Assembly: GCA_946405625.1 (NCBI GenBank)
Contig: CAMJHQ010000006.1
Location: forward strand, 1 to 64,000
From: an uncultured Lachnospiraceae bacterium
GTDB lineage: Bacteria > Bacillota > Clostridia > Lachnospirales > Lachnospiraceae
DNA length: 64,000 nucleotides
Reading direction: 5' to 3'
The first letter of the stretch is position 1, and the number at the start of each line of letters is the position of its first letter. Of the stretch, positions 8,916 through 17,953 are shown piece after piece. The notes below the pieces were generated by a model. It saw only the letters and a list, made by a program, of their open reading frames with translations, did no database searches and was not told the DNA's origin. Both the position numbers and the translations under genes were made by a program.

Positions 8916-9986
8916 TTAATAGACTACCTGATTTCTTCCGTTTTCCTTTCCATGATACAGCTTGTTGTCAGCTTCCTTGATAGCTGTTTCAATATCCGAA
9001 TTAAAACCATACTCTGTAAGACCGAAGGTCATGGTAATCTTGATGATATCACCCTTTACCCTGATCTCATCCTTCTTTATCTTATGTCTGAGTTTCTCAA
9101 GAATAATAAATGCATCATCTCCGTTGACATTCGGAAAAATAATGAGAAACTCTTCCCCGCCCCACCTTGAAACTATGGAGTCTTCCGGACAGTTGGATAC
9201 CATGGTATCCGCCACGAATTTGAGGACCTCGTCACCTGCATCATGGCCATAGGTATCATTTACCTTCTTAAAGAAATCTATATCTCCCATCGCAATACTG
9301 CCCGATGGAAAGTCCTTTGACTTTTCTATAGTGCTAAGACATTCCTCCGCTTTACGTCTGTTGAACAGTCCCGTAAGCTGATCGGTGCTGGCTTCCTTCT
9401 TAAGCCTGTCATTATACTTCATCAGCTTGTCTTCTTCTTCATTCTCTCTCTGACTGAATCTGTAGGAAATGAGAATTATAGATAAGAATACAGCCGAAAT
9501 GTTTGTTATCTGGAGCAGCTTATCCGAAACCTGATCTATTGCGACCAGAGACTTCATGCCGCCGAAAAGCCCGATCGTCATTATTCTTATTGCAAGTACA
9601 AATATCGCAAGCATAAATTTAAAACGTGGCTTGCCATGTGCCGCAAAGAAACAGAGCATGAGAATTATGATGAAATAATTCTGCATTCCGGCACTCCATC
9701 CGAAACACGGTATCATGAGAAGCGTCCATGCAAAGAAATACATCATAAAAAGGATAAGTGACGGAAGTGTCTTCAGAAAATAAGTCAGAACAAAAAGTAT
9801 CAGGTTTCCCACCAAAAATCCGATAATCCTGTATGGAAAAACACGAATAACCTCTATCCCGGCAAAACATAAGTCCAGGATAAAGGCTATAATTCCGACA
9901 ATATAAAGGATTCTCAAAGTAACGATAACTCTTTTATTCTCGTTCTCCGCTTTGACGTCCTTGTTTATAACGTCCCATAATCCCAC
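8916..9986 (-). CDS. Membrane diguanylate cyclase (GGDEF)
   Basis: The product should make c-di-GMP from two GTP. The 356-residue protein has about six hydrophobic segments between residues 22 and 176, a short charged linker (about 178-195), and a C-terminal GGDEF domain. The domain start TDQLTGLFNRRKAEE, the metal-binding GDIDFFKKVNDTYGHDAGD and the active-site GGEEF (276-280) are all intact, so it is probably active. An inhibitory RxxD site is not evident upstream of GGEEF. The N-terminal membrane region is not recognised as a known sensor domain. The gene stands alone. Confidence 0.93.
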   Translation of the reverse strand: MGLWDVINKDVKAENENKRVIVTLRILYIVGIIAFILDLCFAGIEVIRVFPYRIIGFLVGNLILFVLTYFLKTLPSLILFMMYFFAWTLLMIPCFGWSAGMQNYFIIILMLCFFAAHGKPRFKFMLAIFVLAIRIMTIGLFGGMKSLVAIDQVSDKLLQITNISAVFLSIILISYRFSQRENEEEDKLMKYNDRLKKEASTDQLTGLFNRRKAEECLSTIEKSKDFPSGSIAMGDIDFFKKVNDTYGHDAGDEVLKFVADTMVSNCPEDSIVSRWGGEEFLIIFPNVNGDDAFIILEKLRHKIKKDEIRVKGDIIKITMTFGLTEYGFNSDIETAIKEADNKLYHGKENGRNQVVY

Positions 9987-10112
9987 AATAATAAACCCCT
10001 AATAAACAATCATTTAACTTCCGAATTCTTCATCTTTCCGATGCCTCTCCGCCATAAGATAAGCGGCATAAAAGTACTGATATATTATATCACATGAAAT
10101 ATATCATGTCAG

Positions 10113-10182
10113 TTAAAAATCCGGATGCTCTGCTGACATAAAAACCCGGAATTTCTTCTGACATTAAAAATCCGGATGCTCT
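10113..10182. repeat. 19-bp direct repeat at the end of the oxidoreductase gene
   Basis: TTAAAAATCCGGATGCTCT occurs at 10113-10131 and 10164-10182. The second copy contains the last codons (EHPDF) and stop of the oxidoreductase fusion. A weaker third copy (AAAACCCGGAATT) lies between them. It looks like a small tandem duplication of the 3' end of the gene. Confidence 0.7.
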
Positions 10183-11990
10183 CCCGAATATCCGAATTCC
10201 GGCAGACATGAAAGATATGATATATCCTCCTCGGAAATCTTAAATCCGAAAATATCCTTGTTCTCAAGCATGCGCTCCTTCGAAGATGCCTTCGGAATAA
10301 CAGGTATTCCCCTCTGTATCAGATATCTGAGAAGCAGCTGTGCATTTGTCACCTTATACTTATCGGCAAGCACCGACACTCTTTCATCATTCAGAACTCT
10401 TGCTCTTCCAAGCGGACTCCATGCCTGTGGAAGTATTCCTTCACGCCTCAGATATGCAAGAGCATATTCCTGCATATATCCGACATGCAGCTCAAGCTGA
10501 TCCACCATAGGACGTATACGTGCCACATCAAGTAGTGGCTTTATATGATGAGGAAGGAAATTCGAGAGTCCTATCGCACGTATTCTTCCTTCGAGATATA
10601 AATCTTCCATTACCTTCCAGGACTCCGCAACCTTTGAAAACCAGTCCGGATCCTTAGGATCTTCCTTCGGCCAATGAATAAGATACATATCGAGATATGT
10701 GGTCTTAAGCTTTGCACAAGACTCCTCAAAAGATTTAAGTGTCCACTCACTTCCGAGATCTGCAGGCCACACCTTACTGCAGAGGAACAACTCTTCCCTC
10801 GGAATTCCCGATTCGGCTATAGCACAGCCTATCGCATCTTCATTATTATAGAATTTTGCAGTATCTATATATCTATAGCCAGCATCGAGTGCAGCCTTGA
10901 TCGTATCAGTTTCTCCGCCTTCTGTCGCCAAGAAGGATCCATATCCGACGGCCGGTATCACAACGCCGTTATCCAATATAAACTCCTTGCGGCTTTCGGT
11001 ATAAAGTGATGCATCAAGAATCCTGTCAAGAAGACGCATATTCTTAATCGAAAACTCTTCTGTGATCAGCGGCTTTATCTCTCCTCTAACAGCCCTGCTG
11101 AATCTTTCAATTTCCAGTCTGTAGTTTGAATCAGAATTTATCTTCCTCTTACTTTCGATTCTGTTTCCTTCTTCATCCTTTACGGTAACGGTGAATTCAA
11201 GTCCACCTTCTTCATTATATTCCACATCTGAACGGATATATCCCTTCGAACCATGTATAAAGAGCCTGTCATATCTGTCACATGTATCAACTCCGAGCAT
11301 CATCCCCGCATTAAAGGAAGCTCTGACTCCGTTCTTAAACTTCAGAAGAACCGATGCCATATGATCGACTCCTGTCTTATCAAGTTCGGCATCCGCCTTT
11401 ATATATTCTATCTCTGAATCAACCAATGTAAGGATCATCGACGTGCAGTAGCATCCTATATCATAGATACCGCCGCCTCCGAGCTCCTTATGAAGCCTGA
11501 AGTCCTCCGAATAATCCTGTGTAAGGAATGCTGTATCTATATAATCTATCTCACCGATCTCACCGCTGTTTATAACCTCTTTCAAGTCCTCAATATAAGG
11601 ACTGTGAAGATAAGCGAAGGCTTCCGCAAGTATACGGTCATTCTTTTTAGCTGCGGCAAACATTTTCCTCAGCTCTGTTTCATTCATCGCAATAGGCTTC
11701 TCACAGAGTACATGCTTTCCGGCATTCAGAGCTTTTATCACCCATTCAGAATGTATATTGTTCGGAAGAGGAATATAAACCGCTTCAATTTCCGGGTCAG
11801 CAAGAAGTGCATCATATCCTTCATACGCCTTTACGAAACCGAAGCGTTCTTTAAACTCTTCTGTCTTTTTCAAACTTCTTCCGGCTATTGCATATAGCTC
11901 ACACCCTTCTGCCTTTTTCATTCCCGGAATCGTACAACCGGCAGCTATTCCTGCAGTTCCGAGAACTCCTCATTTAACATTATCAAGCAT
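10164..11990 (-). pseudogene. Gfo/Idh/MocA oxidoreductase–aldo/keto reductase fusion, interrupted by UGA at codon 7
   Basis: The frame encodes a Gfo/Idh/MocA dehydrogenase (about residues 1-320 of the uninterrupted frame) fused to a complete aldo/keto reductase (about 325-608). Dehydrogenase signs are GVLGTAGIAAG (cofactor loop), CEKPIAMNETE and GGGGIYDIGCY. In the second half the tetrad is visible as DTAKFYNNED, SKVWP and LIHWP. The natural start is the ATG at 11990, preceded by GGGGAGG at 7 bases. The frame reads MLDNVK and then TGA at 11970-11972, exactly where this family has a conserved Trp (KWGVLGTAG). Starting at the later ATG (11921) would remove the Rossmann motif and has no good ribosome site. 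A TGG to TGA change, a sequencing error or read-through are all possible. Confidence 0.8.
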
Positions 11991-12110
11991 ATCAATACCT
12001 CCCCTATACTTAATATCTTTGCAGAATATCCGCTGGGAAATCTATCATCCGAGGCAGATCTGCTCTTAATAAATCCAAGTTTCAGTATACCAAATATTTA
12101 ACGCATTTAA

Positions 12111-12212
12111 CATAAAAATAAGCCAATACGTGAAGCACAAAATTAGCCGATACGATGAAGCATAAAAGTATGCCAATACAATGAAGCATTAAAATAAGCC
12201 GATACGATGAAG
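12111..12212. repeat. Four tandem 25-26-bp repeats
   Basis: Units start at 12111, 12136, 12161 and 12187 and follow the pattern CATAAAA-TAAGCCGATACGATGAAG with a few substitutions. They lie just beyond the terminator of the nitrogenase-like operon and upstream of the oxidoreductase pseudogene. No credible gene overlaps them. The rest of the 11991-12243 gap shows nothing else recognisable. Confidence 0.8.
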
Positions 12213-12243
12213 CATTTAATGCCCCACCATATCGACTCTTCGG

Positions 12244-12276
12244 AAAAATTTGTTGTATGGAAGGATTATACAACAA
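12244..12276 (-). terminator. Terminator of the nitrogenase-like operon, overlapping the nifK-like stop
   Basis: A 9-bp perfect stem (12250-12258 with 12268-12276, TTGTTGTAT/ATACAACAA, 9-base loop) is followed on the minus strand by AATTTTT. The upstream arm includes the last codons and stop of the nifK-like gene. Confidence 0.8.
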
Positions 12277-13630
12277 CGGAATCATTATATGTGCTTGAAT
12301 TAATCTGATTACCTGAGAACAGATTATGATATATATCCTCTATCAGGTTAAGTCCTCCGCGATAACCAACATGTGTATTCTGGATGATAAGATCCTGTCC
12401 TATCGGGATACTTATATACTTAAACAGATTTCCTGTCTCCTTAGCTATATCTCTCTCCCAGTCACTTCCGAGTATGAGAGCTCTGTTTTCATACTTCACT
12501 CTGTTCTTAAGGTCGATAAGGTTCTGCTCATTATCTTTATTGATAACGAATATATCCTTATACTCCGAAAGCTCCTTCTCTATAAAGCTTCTCACGATCT
12601 CTTCCTTCTCAGGAGTCGGATCATCTGTTATATAGACTCTCTCCGGGATAAATCCGAGTTCCTGTTCAAGATACTTAGTATACGAGAGAGCATAGAGACT
12701 GTCTGCTGCAGTATAGAGCTTATAAGGAAGATTTGTCTGATACTCTGCAAGGAAGTCAACTATCCCTTCGAAATACTGATAATATCTCTTCTCCTCTCTT
12801 GATATTACTCTCTGAACATCAAGTCCGTTAAGACCTGCAAACTTTCCGACTTTCTTCAGAAATCTGCTTGTCTCGACTGCTCCGATAGGAAGTACCGGAT
12901 ACTGAAGATATGGTGTTCCGTATTTTTCTTTAAGAAGTTCTACGATATCAAGACCTACCCATGGTGAAATAAGAAGGTTGAACTCTGCATCGGGAATCCT
13001 GTTCCACTCCTTTATGCCTTCTGACGCAACTCCGAAAAGAACATTCACCTCAAGTCCAATATCCTCAAGGAGTCTCTTTATCTCTTCGAGGTCTCCTCTC
13101 CAGTACGGATCTTGAAATGGAACATCAGCAAATACATTTACAAGCCTCTTCTTAACAACCGGGTTGCGGTCGCCGATATACTGCTGAATGATCGACTTGA
13201 TAACTGCTTCATGTCCGTAATAATTCGATCCTCTGAATCCCGGTGTATCTACACCTGTAATAGGGAAGCCCTGATCTCTGAATTCCTTGGCGATAGCTAC
13301 AACATCATCGCCGATTATTCCTGCAGTACATCCTGAAAGAATAACGAAGAGATCTCCGTTCAGCACTTTAAATGTACTCTCTACAAGCTGTCTGAGCTTC
13401 TTCTCTCCACCGAATACGACTTCTGTCTCACTTGCATTTGTACAGGAAATCTGATTTCCTCCCGCATAGCCCTCACCCTGCTGTCCTGCACCTGTTGCAA
13501 GGAATCCGAAAGCTTTTGAAGAACATCCCGGACCTGCATGAACTATTGGGATTCCTCCCGGAATTGCAAGTACTGTCTGCTGCGCACCGAGTGCACATGT
13601 ATATCTTGGTTGTGATATTGTATTAGCCAT
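12266..13630 (-). CDS. Nitrogenase-like component 1, beta (NifK-like) subunit
   Basis: The 454-residue protein belongs to the NifD/NifK oxidoreductase component 1 superfamily and would form the second subunit of a NifDK-type complex. Likely P-cluster ligands are Cys12 (TCALGAQQ), Cys36 (HAGPGC) and Cys101 (SGCTAGIIGDD), spaced as in NifK. Other family patterns are GVDTPGFRGSNYYG and IGAVETSRFLKKVG. It is shorter than true NifK because it lacks the N-terminal extension. It is last in the operon; its ATG overlaps the nifD-like stop by one base (TAATG). As a nitrogenase-like protein of unassigned group, its substrate is unknown. Confidence 0.9.
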   Translation of the reverse strand: MANTISQPRYTCALGAQQTVLAIPGGIPIVHAGPGCSSKAFGFLATGAGQQGEGYAGGNQISCTNASETEVVFGGEKKLRQLVESTFKVLNGDLFVILSGCTAGIIGDDVVAIAKEFRDQGFPITGVDTPGFRGSNYYGHEAVIKSIIQQYIGDRNPVVKKRLVNVFADVPFQDPYWRGDLEEIKRLLEDIGLEVNVLFGVASEGIKEWNRIPDAEFNLLISPWVGLDIVELLKEKYGTPYLQYPVLPIGAVETSRFLKKVGKFAGLNGLDVQRVISREEKRYYQYFEGIVDFLAEYQTNLPYKLYTAADSLYALSYTKYLEQELGFIPERVYITDDPTPEKEEIVRSFIEKELSEYKDIFVINKDNEQNLIDLKNRVKYENRALILGSDWERDIAKETGNLFKYISIPIGQDLIIQNTHVGYRGGLNLIEDIYHNLFSGNQINSSTYNDSVVV

Positions 13631-15114
13631 TATGCATTTACCTCTTTTTTCTTACCGTCATTTACGAAGTAGAACGGATCTGTATCCTGGTTCATCCACC
13701 AGTCCGTATATGGGAACTTCGTATGTCCCGCGATATTATCTACCAGCTTATGTGTTCTGAATGAACGAAGTATTCTCTCACCGAACTCTATCTGTCCGTC
13801 ATAACCTACACCGAGATTCGAATCCGCATCAAATATTGTCGGAACTCCTGATTTATAACCGAGTGCGGCAAGTGCCGGATGTCTTACTATAAGCAGCTCA
13901 GGCTTAAGATTCTTCAGGAATTTTATAACCTGATATGGCTGTTTGTTACATACATTGTAATTCTCGACATCTCCCACATTTTCAACAAGGAATTTAAGTG
14001 TATTGATCTCTTCTGAATCAGATACTCCGTCATGATGATAAGTGGTCGTTCCCACAACATCCATCTCGAAATCTCTTGCCATGCTGATTACGTTATGAGC
14101 ATAAGCGTCACCGGCAAATACATATACTCTCTTACCCTTAAGCTGTGCCTTCAGGCTCTCGAGCTTTTCGCCGATCCTTTCATGCTCTGACTCTATAGCC
14201 GCTTCTACCTGATCTTCTCTGCCGGTAAGCTTTGCAACCTCGCGGAGCCATTTATCTGTAGCTCTGATTCCGAACGGAGCAGCAGCCTTAACCTGAGGTA
14301 CACCGTAAAGGCTCTCAAGTCCTTCACCGATATATGAAGCGAGTGTCTCACAGATAGTAGCCGATGCAGCAGCCTCTGAAATGTGTGAGAGCTCCTCTGT
14401 TGTTGTTACTGACGGAAGGTAATGAGGTCTGAGACCTATCACTCCGAGAAGTCTTGTAAATCTGTCAGTTCCGGCAAAGTTGAAAATGTTTATGACATCC
14501 TCATCTTTCTTTTCAGGCGGCTTAACTACCGCGCGGAGAATTGCATTAAATCCTACATCCCATCCGGTTGACCAGATCTTTGACTTAAAGCCTTCGCATG
14601 CGATCGATACAACAGGTACTCCGACCTCGTCCTGCATCTCTGATGCAATACCCGGAATATCATCTCCTATGATTCCGGAAGCACATGATGATGTTATGAA
14701 GATAACCTTCGGGTTATATCTCTCTTTAGCCTGTCTGATAGCTGTTCTCAGCTTCTCGCCGGCTCCGTATATTGTATCCTTCTCCTGAATATTGGTGCAT
14801 ATAGCATGATGATTGAATTTACCCTTTTTTCTGTTATCTGCAACACCCTGACATTCCTTATAATTTCCTGATATAGTTGCAAAACATCCGATAGGTGCAT
14901 GAGATATAACTGCTGCATCTCTTATGCCGTATACCAGCATCTTGCCGCAGCCTTCCTGACAGTCACCGCACTGTCCATAACAGAATTTACCGATCTTGAG
15001 TTTTCCCTGGCTTCCCTGCTCTGCCAGCTCACTTGCTTTACCCTGAAATGTAAGTACTGTCTTTAGTCTCTTCTCTCTTATCTCTACATTACCGGATTTA
15101 AAATTAGTGCTCAT
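13630..15114 (-). CDS. Nitrogenase-like component 1, alpha (NifD-like) subunit
   Basis: The 494-residue protein resembles NifD, the subunit that holds the active-site cluster. Candidate P-cluster ligands are one of Cys45/49/52/56 (CYGQCGDCQEGC), Cys77 (SHAPIGC) and Cys144 (SSCASGIIGDD). Cys255 (ATICETLASYIG) matches the cysteine that anchors FeMo-cofactor (Cys275 in Azotobacter NifD). Aligning CEGF with the same motif of NifD puts Trp181 and Trp185 at the positions of Gln191 and His195, and no histidine is evident at the His442 position (SGVPTIFDADSNLGVGYDG). The start at 15114 (ATG) has GAGGA 9 bases upstream; a GTG three codons earlier overlaps that site. These changes argue against N2 reduction. 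Similar divergence is known in nitrogenase-like enzymes such as methylthio-alkane reductase. Confidence 0.9.
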   Translation of the reverse strand: MSTNFKSGNVEIREKRLKTVLTFQGKASELAEQGSQGKLKIGKFCYGQCGDCQEGCGKMLVYGIRDAAVISHAPIGCFATISGNYKECQGVADNRKKGKFNHHAICTNIQEKDTIYGAGEKLRTAIRQAKERYNPKVIFITSSCASGIIGDDIPGIASEMQDEVGVPVVSIACEGFKSKIWSTGWDVGFNAILRAVVKPPEKKDEDVINIFNFAGTDRFTRLLGVIGLRPHYLPSVTTTEELSHISEAAASATICETLASYIGEGLESLYGVPQVKAAAPFGIRATDKWLREVAKLTGREDQVEAAIESEHERIGEKLESLKAQLKGKRVYVFAGDAYAHNVISMARDFEMDVVGTTTYHHDGVSDSEEINTLKFLVENVGDVENYNVCNKQPYQVIKFLKNLKPELLIVRHPALAALGYKSGVPTIFDADSNLGVGYDGQIEFGERILRSFRTHKLVDNIAGHTKFPYTDWWMNQDTDPFYFVNDGKKKEVNA

Positions 15115-15670
15115 CTTTATCACTCCTCTTGATATTCGTATTTCTCCAGAAATCTATACTTTTGATATTTCCGTCTTCAAAGAAGGTCAGGCTTTCAACC
15201 TTCAGATTAAATGTCTTCCCTGAAAAACCGATCTCTGCCACCGGAGAATTCTCGGATTCCTCTTCCTCACTCCAGTAAGCGCTGATCTGTCCGTATAAAG
15301 GAAATATCTTCTTGATCAGTCCGTTTTCATGAAATGTAATAAGCTCCGCCTGAACCTTGCCTACTACCGTTTCAACCTCGATCGCGTCCTGAAGATAAAG
15401 ACTTCGCACGCGTCCCGAGCGGTAATACTCAATACTGTTTCTGAATTTTTTTCTTACATCCGCAGCTTCATATGCGGGAACTATCTCTGTCCCGTCCTTT
15501 AGTCTTATCGATATTCTTCTTCCGACTATTCCTCCGAGCAGCGTTCCGTCACCGTAATAGTCACAACTGCTCAGATCATCTGCAGATATACTGTTCTCAA
15601 TTAGCCTTGCGGTTATTATATTTTTATTCAGCTTTAATCCTTTTAGCTTAAATCCTTTTACATCAACCAT
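15104..15670 (-). CDS. Conserved-context protein of the nitrogenase-like operon, unknown function
   Basis: This 188-residue protein lies between the nifB-like and nifD-like genes and overlaps both, so it is probably produced with the complex. It is not recognised. It has repeated short motifs of the form F-E-N/D-G-x-I-K (ITFHENGLIKKIFPLYG and LTFFEDGNIKSIDFW), which resemble MORN/YwqK-type beta repeats. It has no cysteine cluster, signal peptide or membrane segment. The ATG at 15670 has GGAGA 9 bases upstream and overlaps the nifB-like stop; an earlier ATG at 15688 has no clear site. It may be an assembly or accessory factor, but this rests on position alone. Confidence 0.75.
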   Translation of the reverse strand: MVDVKGFKLKGLKLNKNIITARLIENSISADDLSSCDYYGDGTLLGGIVGRRISIRLKDGTEIVPAYEAADVRKKFRNSIEYYRSGRVRSLYLQDAIEVETVVGKVQAELITFHENGLIKKIFPLYGQISAYWSEEEESENSPVAEIGFSGKTFNLKVESLTFFEDGNIKSIDFWRNTNIKRSDKDEH

Positions 15671-16928
15671 GACTGAATGTCTCCGCAACCTCCGATTTAT
15701 ATATCTCGGAATGGATATCCTTTCCCGTACCCGGTATTCCTACTGAATCCGCACGGCAATGCATACAGTGTCTGAATACCTTGATATATCTTCCCGCTTC
15801 TGTTCTGACTCTCTCGAGATCATCACAGTTAGGTGCGGGAACATCTGCCATTTCGTTCTGTGGTATAAGCGGGATAATGTTAAGCAGCTGGGCTCCCAGC
15901 TCTGCAACGGTTCTTGCGACCTCCGGGATATGCTCATCATTTATTCCCGGGCACATTACACTGTTGACCTTAACAACTATTCCTCTGTCTGCAGCTTTTC
16001 GTATTCCTTCAAGCTGATTCTTTATAAGAAGTTCAGCACCTTCAACTCCTTCATGCTTCACTCCGTTTTCATCTATTACAAAATCATTTATTTTCGCTTC
16101 AATTTCCGGATCTACCGCATTGACCGTAACGGTGATCGTTTCAAGTCCGAGCTCCGTTATCCTGTCTATCTGCTTCGGGAGACAGAATCCGTTTGTCGAC
16201 AGACAGCAGACCATATCCGGAAAATTCTCTTTTACTTTTTCAAAGGTATCAAGTGCAAACGGTGTTGCAAGTGTATCTCCCGGTCCCGCAATTCCCGCAA
16301 CCGTGATCTCAGGGCAAAGCTCCTTTGCCTTTTTAATAGCATCTATAGCTTCGTCCGGTTTTATTATCAGAGATGTAAGTCCCGGTTTTATCTCGGTCTT
16401 ATCCAGTCTTCTGGAACAGAATTTACACTGGATATTGCAGGATGGACTGACAGGAAGATGTATTCTTCCTCTTCTCACATTTGCTTCGCCGCTCATACAT
16501 GGATGCTTTGTCTGCAGATTACAGTATGAGCTGTATGCCTTATCATTCGACGAATGTCTGGTTCTGTTGATAAGGAGCTTTACCTGATTTATATCCTCCT
16601 CCTCATTCAGAAGCCTGTTTAAAAGCTCCGGGATATTTTCCTCAGCTTCCACAGCCTGGATCATATTCTTCTCTAGAACACTGTATGCTCCCGGTCCGAT
16701 TGCTTCCGCATAAACGACATGAGAATCATTTATCGTTTCAACAACCCTGTTCATTCGTTCATCATGATGCTCATGATTGAGGCATGCCTTATCAACCTCT
16801 CTGGTTGCAACAAATGTGATCTTATGCACTTCAGTATCAACCTCATAGATATCAAATCTTGAGGTTGCACCAAAATGTCTGTCTACCTTTGTCCCACTAC
16901 TTGTGGCAAAAGCCGCTCTTATGAACAT
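15663..16928 (-). CDS. NifB-like radical SAM protein with N-terminal NifX-like domain
   Basis: NifB builds the carbide-centred Fe8S9 precursor of nitrogenase cofactors. The 421-residue protein carries HPCMSGEANVRRGRIHLPVS, the radical SAM motif CNIQCKFC (Cys164, 168, 171), GPGDTLATPFALDTFEKVKE and the late CMHCRADSVGIPG, all NifB signatures. The first 110 residues (IRAAFATSSGTKVDRHFG onward) are a NifX/NafY-like cofactor-binding domain. In the usual NifB fusion this domain is C-terminal, so the order here is reversed. The gene is 19 bases downstream of the nifH-like gene. Its presence without nifE or nifN in the window suggests that the enzyme uses a NifB-co-type cluster. Confidence 0.92.
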   Translation of the reverse strand: MFIRAAFATSSGTKVDRHFGATSRFDIYEVDTEVHKITFVATREVDKACLNHEHHDERMNRVVETINDSHVVYAEAIGPGAYSVLEKNMIQAVEAEENIPELLNRLLNEEEDINQVKLLINRTRHSSNDKAYSSYCNLQTKHPCMSGEANVRRGRIHLPVSPSCNIQCKFCSRRLDKTEIKPGLTSLIIKPDEAIDAIKKAKELCPEITVAGIAGPGDTLATPFALDTFEKVKENFPDMVCCLSTNGFCLPKQIDRITELGLETITVTVNAVDPEIEAKINDFVIDENGVKHEGVEGAELLIKNQLEGIRKAADRGIVVKVNSVMCPGINDEHIPEVARTVAELGAQLLNIIPLIPQNEMADVPAPNCDDLERVRTEAGRYIKVFRHCMHCRADSVGIPGTGKDIHSEIYKSEVAETFSHG

Positions 16929-16947
16929 ATTTCATTACCTGCCTTAC

Positions 16948-17953
<1,006 letters not shown>

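Noticed and set aside
12082-12285. A 67-codon minus-strand reading frame past the nifK-like gene
   Set aside because: It overlaps the nifK-like stop, the terminator and the tandem repeats, and has no ribosome site or recognisable product.
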